From Pseudomonas sp. K2I15 (lineage in GTDB: Bacteria; Pseudomonadota; Gammaproteobacteria; Pseudomonadales; Pseudomonadaceae), in assembly GCF_002204795.1 (NCBI RefSeq), contig NZ_NIXO01000010.1:62001-126000 (forward strand): a stretch of 64,000 bases of DNA, in the 5' to 3' direction. Position numbers and translations under genes: made by a program. Below are positions 52,197 to 59,961 of the stretch, piece by piece; the first letter of the stretch is position 1; each line of letters starts with the position of its first letter. The notes beneath the pieces were generated by a model. It was not told the origin of the DNA, ran no database searches, and saw only the letters and a list, made by a program, of their open reading frames with translations.

Positions 52197-53747
52197 ATGG
52201 CCAACTCCCAAGTCTTCAACACCCAGCAGGCGAAACTGCCCGCATGTGACACCTTGAACGCTACACAAGTACCGGCTTATGCCTACAGCGCCAAGCACAA
52301 GCTGGCCCAGTTGGCGGTCACCGGTTGCTTGAACCAGACCTTCCACGCCTCGGCTGAAAGCCAGCTGGACAGCGTGTTGCAACTGGCTTGCGAGCTGGAC
52401 AGCCGCTATGTCGCCAAGGTTGCGTGTTATGCCCGCCGCCAGGGCCATATGAAAGACATGCCGGCGTTGCTGTTGGCCGCACTGGTGGCGCAGCGTTCTG
52501 TGAGGGTGCCGCAGGTGTTCGGGCAGGTGGTGGACAGCGGCAAGATGTTGCGCAATTTCGTGCAAATCCTGCGCAGTGGTGTGACGGGGCGCAAGTCCCT
52601 GGGATCGCAGCCCAAGCGTCTGGTACAGAACTGGTTGAACACCGCGACCGAGCGTCAGTTGTTGCAAGCCTCGGTAGGTAATCAGCCGTCGTTGGCGGAT
52701 GTAGTGAAAATGGTTCACCCCAAGCCCACTGAGCCATGGCGTGAAGCGTTCTTCGCCTGGTTGATCGGGCGGCCGGTGGATGTACAGGCCTTGCCGGAGT
52801 TGACCCGGGCCTTGCTCGCCTTTCGTAGCGGTTCAACCACGCAAGTGCCGGCGGTACCGTTCCAGTTGCTTGGAAACGAGAAGCTCAGTAAAGAACAGTG
52901 GGCTGGCCAGGCCGATAACATGGGCTGGCAGGCGCTGCGCATGAACCTCAATACCTTTGCACGCCAAGGCGCGTTTGAGGTGCCAGGGTTTGCATGGCAA
53001 GTGGCAGCGCGGTTGGCTGATGCAGAGGCAATCGCAAAAGCTCGGGTGTACCCGTACCAGTTGCTGGCGGCGTATCGGATGGCGGGAGACGACGTACCGG
53101 CCTGTGTACGGGAAGCGTTGCAGGACGCGCTTGAGTTGTCCCTGGCCAACGTGCCGGTGTTGCAAGGTTCGGTAGTGGTTTGCCCTGACGTGTCGGGTTC
53201 GATGCACAGCCCGGTGACCGGTTATCGTGAGGGCGCCACGACCGCTGTGCGTTGCATCGATGTGGCGGCTTTGATCGGTGCAGCGATACTGCGCAAGCAG
53301 CCGGACGCACGCTTGATGCCGTTTGAAAACCAGGTGGTGGATATCCGGCTCAACCCGCGTGACAGTGTGATGAGCAATGCGCAGAAGCTGGCGGCTATCG
53401 GCGGAGGCGGAACTAACTGTTCGGCGCCGCTGGCAAAAATAGCCAGTGCCAAAATGAAAGTGGACATGGTGATCCTGGTGTCTGACAACGAGTCGTGGAT
53501 TGACGCAAGGCGCCAGCGCGGTACCGAAACCATGCGCCAATGGGAGCTGATCAAGCAGATCAACCCGCAAGCGCGGCTGGTGTGTATCGATATGCAGCCG
53601 GGTGCAACTACGCAGGCGGCGGACCGCCAGGATATTTTGAATGTGGGAGGCTTCAGTGATGCGGTATTTGATGTGGTCGCGCAGTTCGCCGAAGGGCGCT
53701 ACGGTGCGCAACATTGGGTACAGGCGATTGAAGCCATAGAAGTTTGA
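52197..53747 (+). CDS. rsr: Ro60/TROVE-domain RNA-binding protein (Rsr)
   Basis: A 516-residue Ro60 orthologue. The HEAT-like TROVE ring occupies about 25-320 and holds single-stranded RNA ends; the outer surface binds Y RNAs. The C-terminal von Willebrand A domain begins near 325 with the metal site D-V-S-G-S-M at 331-336, then G-G-G-T-N-C and V-S-D-N-E-S-W. Bacterial Rsr works with Y RNA and polynucleotide phosphorylase in RNA decay and stress survival. The ATG at 52197 is chosen because it starts the conserved sequence; the longer frame upstream overlaps the promoter. It is the first gene under the sigma-54 promoter. Confidence 0.93.
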   Translation: MANSQVFNTQQAKLPACDTLNATQVPAYAYSAKHKLAQLAVTGCLNQTFHASAESQLDSVLQLACELDSRYVAKVACYARRQGHMKDMPALLLAALVAQRSVRVPQVFGQVVDSGKMLRNFVQILRSGVTGRKSLGSQPKRLVQNWLNTATERQLLQASVGNQPSLADVVKMVHPKPTEPWREAFFAWLIGRPVDVQALPELTRALLAFRSGSTTQVPAVPFQLLGNEKLSKEQWAGQADNMGWQALRMNLNTFARQGAFEVPGFAWQVAARLADAEAIAKARVYPYQLLAAYRMAGDDVPACVREALQDALELSLANVPVLQGSVVVCPDVSGSMHSPVTGYREGATTAVRCIDVAALIGAAILRKQPDARLMPFENQVVDIRLNPRDSVMSNAQKLAAIGGGGTNCSAPLAKIASAKMKVDMVILVSDNESWIDARRQRGTETMRQWELIKQINPQARLVCIDMQPGATTQAADRQDILNVGGFSDAVFDVVAQFAEGRYGAQHWVQAIEAIEV

Positions 53748-53752
53748 TTTCA

Positions 53753-53812
53753 CCGGCGCTGAATGCCGACGGGACTACATCCAAGACGTCTCGTCGAACC
53801 CTTGTCAGCGCC
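53753..53812 (+). ncRNA. Structured RNA unit A between rsr and rtcB (Y RNA candidate)
   Basis: GGCGCTGA (53755-53762) pairs perfectly with TCAGCGCC (53805-53812). Inside, GACGGGAC (53768-53775) pairs with GTCTCGTC (53788-53795), with one G-T wobble, leaving an asymmetric internal loop. A two-helix hairpin with internal loop is the general form of Y RNAs. The segment shares GAATGCC and CTACA with units B and C. Confidence 0.55.
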
Positions 53813-53893
53813 AGTGACGGCACGAATGCCTGTGGCTGTACATCTATGGTACGCCGGTGCGATCCGGCGCTCAGTCACACTTTTTGTCGTGCC
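53813..53893 (+). ncRNA. Structured RNA unit B (cloverleaf-like)
   Basis: GTGAC (53814-53818) can pair with GTCAC (53874-53878) and enclose three hairpins: GGCA-CGAA-TGCC, TGTAC with a 7-base loop and GTACG, and GCCGG-TGCGAT-CCGGC, giving a cloverleaf-like outline, followed by TTTTT at 53881-53885. Alternatively GGCACGA (53819-53825) pairs with TCGTGCC (53887-53893). It lacks tRNA invariants, so it is not a tRNA. Confidence 0.45.
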
Positions 53894-53907
53894 ACCTTTT
53901 TACGATT

Positions 53908-54020
53908 GCCTCGGCGAATGCCGGTGAAACTACAGTACGGAATGGTCGCGGGTTCGAGTCCCGCCAGTCGCAAGACTGTAGCTCAGCGGGAGAGCGCGCC
54001 GCATGTTTCACCCTCCTTTT
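53908..54020 (+). ncRNA. YrlA-type Y RNA with a circularly permuted tRNA mimic
   Basis: A T-arm comes first: GCGGG-TTCGAGT-CCCGC (53948-53964). It runs straight into CAGTC-GCAA-GACTG (53965-53978), an acceptor-like stem capped by a GNRA tetraloop. Then TA (equivalent to U8-A9) and a D-arm GCTC-AGCGGGA-GAGC (53981-53995). All tertiary-contact bases are present (A14, G18, G19, A21, TTC and A58 of the T-loop), but in permuted order and without free ends or anticodon arm. The outer stem GGTGAAAC (53923-53930)/GTTTCACC (54005-54012) would be the Ro-binding helix. Known YrlA RNAs sit beside rsr and mimic tRNA, which fits exactly. Confidence 0.85.
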
Positions 54021-54079
54021 GTCGCCGTCTGTTTACTTGAAGCGCCGCGCCTGCGGCACCTACAAAAAGAATCGAGATC

Positions 54080-55306
54080 ATGCAAGAGAAAACCTACCAA
54101 CTGCTGGAAGTTGCCAACGGCAAACCGATCAAGCTCTGGACCCAAGGAGTACCGGTAGAGCCGGAAGCTCGCCAGCAATTGATGAACACGGCGAAGATGC
54201 CGTTCATTTTCAAACACCTTGCGGTGATGCCGGATGTGCATCTGGGCAAGGGCTCCACCATTGGCAGCGTGATACCCACCGTGGGCGCGATTATCCCGGC
54301 CGCTGTTGGCGTGGATATCGGCTGCGGCATGATTGCCGCGCGTACCTCGCTGACTGCCGCAGACCTGCCGGACAACCTGCACGGCTTGCGCTGCGCGATT
54401 GAAGCGGCGGTGCCCCATGGTCGTACCAGTGGCCGCAATGGGCGTGACAAGGGTGCCTGGGACAGTATTCCGCAGCAGGCCGATGTTGCCTGGGCGGCGC
54501 TGCATCCACGCTTCAAAACGATCACCGACAAGTACCCGAAGTTGCTGAAAACCAACAACCGCCAACACCTGGGCACGTTGGGTTCGGGTAACCACTTTGT
54601 CGAAGTCTGCCTGGATGAAGCCAACCGGGTCTGGTTCATGTTGCACAGCGGTTCCCGTGGCGTCGGCAATGCGATTGGCAACCTGTTTATCCAGTTGGCT
54701 CAAGAGGACATGCGTCAGCACATCGCCAACTTGCCGGATCGGGACCTGGCGTATTTCGAAGAAGGCAGTGAGCACTTCGATGACTATGTTGAAGCGGTCG
54801 GCTGGGCCCAGGACTTCGCCCGGCAGAACCGTGAGTTGATGATGCAGGCGGTGGTTCAGGCGACACGCAAGGTGATCCACAAACCGTTTGAAGTAGCGCT
54901 GGAGGCGGTGAACTGCCACCACAACTACGTGCAAAAAGAGCGGCATTTCGGCGAAGAGATTCTGGTCACCCGCAAGGGTGCGGTGTCGGCCAAGAAGGGT
55001 GAGTTGGGGATTATCCCCGGCTCTATGGGCGCGAAAAGTTTCATTGTGCGTGGGCTGGGCAACGAAGAGTCGTTCTGTTCCTGCAGCCATGGCGCTGGTC
55101 GGACCATGAGCCGCACCAAGGCCAAAAACACCTTCACGGTTGCTGATCAGGTGCGTGCGACGGCTCACGTGGAATGCCGCAAGGACGCCGCGGTAATCGA
55201 TGAGATTCCGATGGCCTACAAGGACATCGACCAAGTCATGCACGCCCAGCGCGAGCTGGTGGAAGTGCTGCACACCTTGCGGCAGGTGGTGTGCGTGAAG
55301 GGATAG
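54080..55306 (+). CDS. rtcB: RtcB RNA 3'-phosphate ligase
   Basis: A 408-residue ligase joining 2',3'-cyclic phosphate or 3'-phosphate ends to 5'-OH ends using GTP and Mn. P-D-V-H-L-G-K-G (51-58) and G-V-D-I-G-C-G (77-83, Cys82) form the metal site with H-S-G-S-R-G (189-194). N-C-H-H-N-Y is at 278-283. The guanylylated His is His337 in C-S-H-G-A-G-R, the same number as in Escherichia coli RtcB, whose length is identical. It follows the Y RNA region by about 60 bases, which contain a small GCCGC/GCGGC hairpin. It precedes rlaP and rtcA in the same operon. Confidence 0.97.
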   Translation: MQEKTYQLLEVANGKPIKLWTQGVPVEPEARQQLMNTAKMPFIFKHLAVMPDVHLGKGSTIGSVIPTVGAIIPAAVGVDIGCGMIAARTSLTAADLPDNLHGLRCAIEAAVPHGRTSGRNGRDKGAWDSIPQQADVAWAALHPRFKTITDKYPKLLKTNNRQHLGTLGSGNHFVEVCLDEANRVWFMLHSGSRGVGNAIGNLFIQLAQEDMRQHIANLPDRDLAYFEEGSEHFDDYVEAVGWAQDFARQNRELMMQAVVQATRKVIHKPFEVALEAVNCHHNYVQKERHFGEEILVTRKGAVSAKKGELGIIPGSMGAKSFIVRGLGNEESFCSCSHGAGRTMSRTKAKNTFTVADQVRATAHVECRKDAAVIDEIPMAYKDIDQVMHAQRELVEVLHTLRQVVCVKG

Positions 55307-55342
55307 AGCCTGGAATTTTTTAGCGGCATAGGAGCATTCAAA

Positions 55343-56137
55343 ATGAATAGGGAAGAAGAGGACCGTCATCCCCTCAGTCTCGCCATGCGCGAACGGGTCT
55401 TGCTTGAACTGGAGCGCATAGAGCACGAGCGAAACGTCACGGTGCTGTATGCCTGTGAGTCCGGCAGTCGCGCCTGGGGCTTCGCCTCCACCGACAGTGA
55501 TTATGACGTGCGGTTCGTCTATGTGGAAAAACCGGACTGGTTTGTCCAGGTGGATACGCCACGGGACGTGATCGAACGCCCGCTGGACGATGAGTTGGAT
55601 ATCAGCGGTTGGGAGTTACGCAAGACTCTTGGTCTGCTACGCCAATCCAACCCGACGCTGCTGGAGTGGCTGGATTCGCCGCTGGTGTATCGCAGCGAAG
55701 CGGCTGCTACCTCGCGCCTGCAGGCCCTGGCGGAAGCGTTCTACAGCCCGCCGGCGGCTCGCAGTCACTATTTGTCGATGGCCAGGAAGAACTTTCGTGG
55801 CTATCTGCAAGGCGACACGGTGCGCTTCAAGAAGTATTTCTATGTGCTGCGGCCGTTGCTGGCGGTGCGCTGGATCGACCTTGGGCTCGGACGGCCACCG
55901 ATGACATTTGCCGATCTGTTGTCGACGGTCACGGACTCGCTATTGCTGGATGAAGTGGCGACGCTGCTGGCCCTCAAGCGTAATGCCGGAGAAGCCGCCT
56001 ACGGTCCGAGGCGCCCGGCGTTGCACCGTTTTATCTCGGCAGAGCTGGAGCGCGAGGTGCCCAAGTTGCCACGCACCCAGGAACACACTCATTTGCTGGA
56101 CCACTACCTGAGGGAAACGGTAAAGCACTACGCATAA
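55343..56137 (+). CDS. RlaP-type nucleotidyltransferase of the RNA repair operon
   Basis: A 264-residue polymerase-beta-superfamily nucleotidyltransferase. E-S-G-S-R-A-W-G-F (40-47) and S-D-Y-D-V-R-F-V-Y (52-60; Asp53, Asp55) form the nucleotide and metal site. The rest is helical with R-K-N-F-R-G-Y and K-K-Y-F-Y-V-L-R-P-L motifs of the YcgL/PF10127-type family. Relatives encoded beside rtcB/rtcA are called RlaP and are thought to add or trim nucleotides at RNA ends; direct biochemical proof is limited. AGGAG lies before the start. It sits 36 bases after rtcB and 9 before rtcA. Confidence 0.85.
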   Translation: MNREEEDRHPLSLAMRERVLLELERIEHERNVTVLYACESGSRAWGFASTDSDYDVRFVYVEKPDWFVQVDTPRDVIERPLDDELDISGWELRKTLGLLRQSNPTLLEWLDSPLVYRSEAAATSRLQALAEAFYSPPAARSHYLSMARKNFRGYLQGDTVRFKKYFYVLRPLLAVRWIDLGLGRPPMTFADLLSTVTDSLLLDEVATLLALKRNAGEAAYGPRRPALHRFISAELEREVPKLPRTQEHTHLLDHYLRETVKHYA

Positions 56138-56146
56138 GGATTGGAT

Positions 56147-57172
56147 ATGAACCAGGATGTGATTGAGCTGGACGGCGCCATGGGTGGTGGCCAGGTGTTG
56201 CGCAGTGGCCTTAGCCTGTCGATGGTGACCGGGCGCACGCTGCGGATTAAAAATATTCGCGCCAGGCGCAGTCGGCCAGGGCTGCTGCGTCAGCACCTGA
56301 CGGCGGTTCTGGCCGCCGCCCAGGTATGTGGCGCACGGGTCGAAGGCGCCGAACTGGGTTCCCAGGTCTTGCTGTTCGAGCCGGGCCGCATCCAGGGCGG
56401 GGACTATAAGTTCTCTATCGGCACGGCCGGCAGCTGCACGCTGGTGTTGCAGACCGTACTGCCGGCATTGCTGCTGGCTCCGCAAGCCAGCCGCGTCAGC
56501 ATTTGCGGAGGCACCCACAACCCGATGGCGCCTCCGGTAGATTTTCTTGAGCGCGCCTGGTTGCCGCAACTGCGCCGGATGGGTGCGCGGGTCGAGCTGA
56601 CGCTGGTGCGTCATGGCTTTGTACCGGCTGGCGGTGGCGAGCTTGTGGCGTTTATACATCCAAGCGAATTGATGCCGCTGCACCTCACGGAGCGGGGTGA
56701 ATTGAAGGGCGCCTGTGCCACCACGCTGAGCGCCGGGTTGCCCGTTCACGTCGCCGAGCGTGAGCTGGCGCGTGTCCGTCAGCGGCTGGCCATCAGCCAG
56801 GAGCAGTTGCACGCAGTGAATCTTGATCCGGAGCACGGGCCGGGCAATGTCCTGGTGCTGGAATATGCTCATGCGCACGTCACCGAGGTATTCAGCGCAT
56901 TTGGTCAGGCGAGGTTGCGAGCAGAGGCGGTGGCCGACCAAGCCATTGAGCAGGCGCTCGAGTGGCTGGCCAGTGAAGCGGTCGTCGCCGAGCATCTGGC
57001 CGATCAGCTATTGCTACCGATGGCACTTGCCGGTGGCGGCAGCTTCACCACGCTGCGGATGACCGAGCACTTGCAGAGCAACATGGCGGTGATTCAGCGG
57101 TTTTTGCCGGTGGTTATTGAGCGCCGCGAGCAGGGCCCTCAATTGCTGAAGATTGAATGCCGGGCGCTGTAG
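56147..57172 (+). CDS. rtcA: RtcA RNA 3'-terminal phosphate cyclase
   Basis: A 341-residue cyclase that converts RNA 3'-phosphates to 2',3'-cyclic phosphates via an AMP-His intermediate. G-A-M-G-G-G-Q-V-L-R-S (10-20), I-R-A-R-R-S-R-P-G-L (38-47), P-A-G-G-G (160-164) and the adenylylated His308 in M-T-E-H-L-Q-S-N-M fit the family. The ATG at 56147 has AAGGA six bases upstream; a start two codons earlier is possible. It supplies or heals ends for RtcB and is the last gene of the operon. Confidence 0.95.
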   Translation: MNQDVIELDGAMGGGQVLRSGLSLSMVTGRTLRIKNIRARRSRPGLLRQHLTAVLAAAQVCGARVEGAELGSQVLLFEPGRIQGGDYKFSIGTAGSCTLVLQTVLPALLLAPQASRVSICGGTHNPMAPPVDFLERAWLPQLRRMGARVELTLVRHGFVPAGGGELVAFIHPSELMPLHLTERGELKGACATTLSAGLPVHVAERELARVRQRLAISQEQLHAVNLDPEHGPGNVLVLEYAHAHVTEVFSAFGQARLRAEAVADQAIEQALEWLASEAVVAEHLADQLLLPMALAGGGSFTTLRMTEHLQSNMAVIQRFLPVVIERREQGPQLLKIECRAL

Positions 57173-57206
57173 CCCGCTAACGCTGAGCCGCGATGGCGGT
57201 CACCGG

Positions 57207-57253
57207 CGGCCTGTTCTTCATCCCGTCAGCCGATTTGCTTGAAGAACTGGCCG
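57207..57253. terminator. Imperfect inverted repeat between rtcA and uppP
   Basis: Two 14-base arms, CGGCCTGTTCTTCA and TGAAGAACTGGCCG, pair with one mismatch across a 19-base spacer. Lying between convergent genes, it probably ends both transcripts. Confidence 0.5.
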
Positions 57254-57263
57254 ACTGCGCCCC

Positions 57264-58136
57264 TTAGGCCAGCAGCCCGGTGCTTACCGCAACAATCAGG
57301 AACACCCCCAGCACCGCGCGGTAAATCACGAACGGCCAGGTGGAGAACCGCTCCAGGAACTTCATCAGGCCCCAGATCGCGAAGAACGCCGAGACACTGG
57401 CAACCACCAGGCCAAAGATCAGGTGCGGCCAGGCGTGAGCGGGAAGGTCGGCGTGGAACAACACCCACAGCTCCTTCAAGCCTGCCAGGGCGATCGCCGG
57501 CAAGCCCAGCAGGAACGAAAACCGCGCCGCTTCTTCACGCTTGAAGTTGAGGAACAGTGCGGCAGTCAGGGTCGAACCCGAGCGGGAAACCCCCGGAATC
57601 AGCGCGCCGATCTGCGCAATGCCGACAATCAACGCATCCCGCAGGCGCATTTCACCCACCGTGCGCTTATGCCTGGCGCTGAGTTCAGCCGCCGCCAGCA
57701 GCACCGCCATCACCAGGCAGGAAATCCCGATTACCATCAGCCCGCGCAGCGGCGAATTGCACGCGTTGAGCGTCGACGACAAGGCAATGCCGGCGATACC
57801 AATCGGAATCGTCGCCAACACAATGGCCACCGCCAGCTTGAACCACTGGTTGTTGTAGTCGCCCTGGCGCACCGCAGTGATGCTGCCGACCGTGACCTGG
57901 CGCACATCCTTCCAGAAGTAACTGACCACCGCGGCCAGTGCAGCCAACTGCATGGCAGCGGAGAATGCCGAGCCTGGATCGGGCCAGCCGAGCAGGGCGG
58001 GCACGATGCGCATATGGGCGGTGGAAGACACGGGCAACAATTCGGTGATGCCTTGAATGATGCCCAGGATGCCGATTTGCAGGTAATCCAGGGACGCAAA
58101 GCCGACATCGAGGCCGCTGGTGCAGACGTTTGTCAA
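57264..58136 (-). CDS. uppP: Undecaprenyl-diphosphatase (BacA/UppP family)
   Basis: A 290-residue inner-membrane phosphatase with about eight helices. Q-G-I-T-E-L-L-P-V-S-S-T-A-H near residue 28 and P-G-V-S-R-S-G-S-T near 182 are the two catalytic signatures. It recycles undecaprenyl pyrophosphate for peptidoglycan synthesis, and in pseudomonads raises bacitracin resistance. The start is a TTG, supported by AGGA eight bases upstream; no ATG fits before the conserved region. It stands alone. Confidence 0.93.
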   Translation of the reverse strand: MTNVCTSGLDVGFASLDYLQIGILGIIQGITELLPVSSTAHMRIVPALLGWPDPGSAFSAAMQLAALAAVVSYFWKDVRQVTVGSITAVRQGDYNNQWFKLAVAIVLATIPIGIAGIALSSTLNACNSPLRGLMVIGISCLVMAVLLAAAELSARHKRTVGEMRLRDALIVGIAQIGALIPGVSRSGSTLTAALFLNFKREEAARFSFLLGLPAIALAGLKELWVLFHADLPAHAWPHLIFGLVVASVSAFFAIWGLMKFLERFSTWPFVIYRAVLGVFLIVAVSTGLLA

Positions 58137-58317
58137 AGTACTTATCCTGAGAATAAGGGGAGGGAAGTGATGCGGAGTTTAGTCTAACCTTGTAATGATT
58201 TTGCCATTGACAAGAGAAAAGAGCGATCGGTTCAGCAAGCAGAAAGCTTGACCGACTTATTGGCATTGCCGCTGGCTTTTGTTGACAATGGCGCCCTGTT
58301 TTTTTACCGAGATGCCC

Positions 58318-58833
58318 ATGCCTGCAATCCCCGATAGCACCGTCGAATTGATCGAGACCGGCCCGGAACATGCCGCGCTGATCGCCAACCTCTACCAGTT
58401 CTACGCCTACGAGTCCTCGGACTGGGAACAGGAAGATGTCGAGGTGGACGGCCGCTTCTACATTCATGAGGAGCATCTGGCCCGCTACTGGCAAGACCCG
58501 CAGTGGAGCGCCAACTTGCTGTTGGTCGACGGGTTTATCGCAGGCTTCCTGCTGATCGAAGGCAGCGAATTGCCCGGGATCGACGCGCTGGAACTGGCAG
58601 ACCTGTTCATCCTGAAACGCTACCGCCGCAAGGGCATTGGCCGCGCCATCGCCACCCAAGTGTTGAGCAGCGGCGAGGCGAATTGGCTGGTGCGTTTCTA
58701 TGACCAGGATGAAGTATCCCAGGCGTTCTGGCGCACGGTGCTGGATAACCTGCCGCGCCCGGTGCAGGCCATCGAGCTGGATGATGAGCCGAACCTGCTG
58801 AGTTTCCTGGTGACACGAGTAGCGCTGCACTAA
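58318..58833 (+). CDS. GNAT-family N-acetyltransferase
   Basis: A 171-residue GNAT protein. Typical elements are A-A-L-I-A-N-L-Y-Q-F-Y-A-Y-E-S, the beta-strand L-A-D-L-F-I-L-K-R and the acetyl-CoA loop Y-R-R-K-G-I-G-R-A-I-A. The Y-D-Q-D-E-V-S-Q-A-F-W segment follows. The start may be ATG 58312 or 58318; neither has a strong ribosome site, while TTGACA at 58283 could be a -35 element, leaving a very short leader. Substrate unknown. Confidence 0.82.
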   Translation: MPAIPDSTVELIETGPEHAALIANLYQFYAYESSDWEQEDVEVDGRFYIHEEHLARYWQDPQWSANLLLVDGFIAGFLLIEGSELPGIDALELADLFILKRYRRKGIGRAIATQVLSSGEANWLVRFYDQDEVSQAFWRTVLDNLPRPVQAIELDDEPNLLSFLVTRVALH

Positions 58834-58837
58834 GGCA

Positions 58838-59794
58838 TCAGCTGAACGCTGCGCCAGCCCCTGCACTGAACAGCGCCGCCTGCATCGCCTGTGGCGGCTG
58901 CCCGAACGCACGCAGAAACGCCTGGCGCATCCGCTCGCGATCACCGAACCCGGTCTCGCGGGCGACCACTTCCACCGGATGCCGGCTGGTCTCCATCATC
59001 GCCCGGGCGGCTTCCACCCGCAGGGACTCGATGGCTTTGGCCGGGGTTTGCCCGGTCTCCTCGCGAAACACCCGGCTGAACTGGCGTGGGCTGAGCCGCG
59101 CCACGTCTGCCAATGCCTCGACGGAAAGGTCGTGGGTCAGGTTCTCGCGGGCATAGGCCAGGGCCAACTGCACGCGGTCAGATTTTGGGTCCAGCTCCAG
59201 CAACGCCGACAGTTGCGACTGCTCGCTGCCACGCCGTTGGGCAATCACCAGCTTGCGCGCGATGCGGCGGGCGAGGTCACTGCCCAGGTCGTTCTCCACC
59301 ATGGCCAATGCCAGGTCCACCCCGGCGCTCATGCCGGCGCCGGTCCAGATCTGGCCGTCGACGACAAACAGTTTGTCTTCCTCCAGGCGAATCTGCGGAT
59401 AGCGCTTGCGAAAGGCCGGTGCGTGCAACCAGTGGGTGGTTGCGCGCTTGCCCTCAAGTAACCCGGCCTCGGCCAGCACGAAGATCCCCATGCACAGCGA
59501 AGCAATCCGCCGCGACTGCTTGGAGGCCGCCTGGACCAGCTTCAACAGGTTGGCATCAGGCAGTTGGAACTCCAGGTAGCCGCTGACGATCAATGTGTCA
59601 TAGCCCTCAGGCCGGATCGGCGTGCTGTTCACCGAGAAACCCTGGGACGTCATGATCGGGCCGCCACTTTCCGACACCAGGTGAAACTCATACGCCTGCT
59701 CGCCACGCAGCAGATTCGCGCACTCGAACACCGAGCCCAGGCTAAGGCTTAAGGATTGAAAGTTCGGGTAAACCATCAGCGCAATGCTGTGCAT
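58838..59794 (-). CDS. GlxA-family regulator (DJ-1/PfpI plus AraC domain)
   Basis: A 318-residue regulator. The N-terminal amidotransferase-like DJ-1/PfpI domain (about 1-185) has S-G-Y-L-E-F and I-A-S-L-C-M-G-I-F-V-L-A-E-A-G-L-L with a Cys at the nucleophile elbow. The C-terminal AraC domain (about 215-305) has L-S-V-E-A-L-A-D-V-A-R-L-S-P-R-Q-F-S-R-V-F and R-E-T-G-F-G-D-R-E-R-M-R-Q-A-F-L-R-A-F-G-Q. Relatives control carnitine, choline or arginine use. GGAGAG precedes the start. It is divergent from a DJ-1-type gene, its likely target. Confidence 0.9.
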   Translation of the reverse strand: MHSIALMVYPNFQSLSLSLGSVFECANLLRGEQAYEFHLVSESGGPIMTSQGFSVNSTPIRPEGYDTLIVSGYLEFQLPDANLLKLVQAASKQSRRIASLCMGIFVLAEAGLLEGKRATTHWLHAPAFRKRYPQIRLEEDKLFVVDGQIWTGAGMSAGVDLALAMVENDLGSDLARRIARKLVIAQRRGSEQSQLSALLELDPKSDRVQLALAYARENLTHDLSVEALADVARLSPRQFSRVFREETGQTPAKAIESLRVEAARAMMETSRHPVEVVARETGFGDRERMRQAFLRAFGQPPQAMQAALFSAGAGAAFS

Positions 59795-59961
59795 CTCTAC
59801 TCTCCAAGGGGCGCGGAGCGTTGATTGTCGGCGTGTGCCGGGTAAACGGCAACCGGCTTGGCGCAATGTCCGGAATCCTTGCGGACATGACATTGTGCGG
59901 TTTTGGCCCGGCTCCTAAGCTTCAATCCATTCCAACCCACATCACCCCGAGGCACTGGCAC

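Noticed and set aside
53930..53980. CTACAGT/ACTGTAG helix as the main fold of the last RNA unit
   Set aside because: It is a perfect 7-bp match but would destroy the acceptor-like stem and the U8-A9 position; kept only as a possible alternative conformation.
53941..53995. Ordinary tRNA gene
   Set aside because: T-arm precedes D-arm, the acceptor stem is closed by GCAA, and there is no anticodon arm or discriminator/CCA region, so it is a permuted mimic and not a functional tRNA.
58283..58310. Leaderless GNAT promoter (TTGACA plus TACCGA)
   Set aside because: The -35 is good and spacing is 17, but the -10 is poor, so it is not listed as a promoter.
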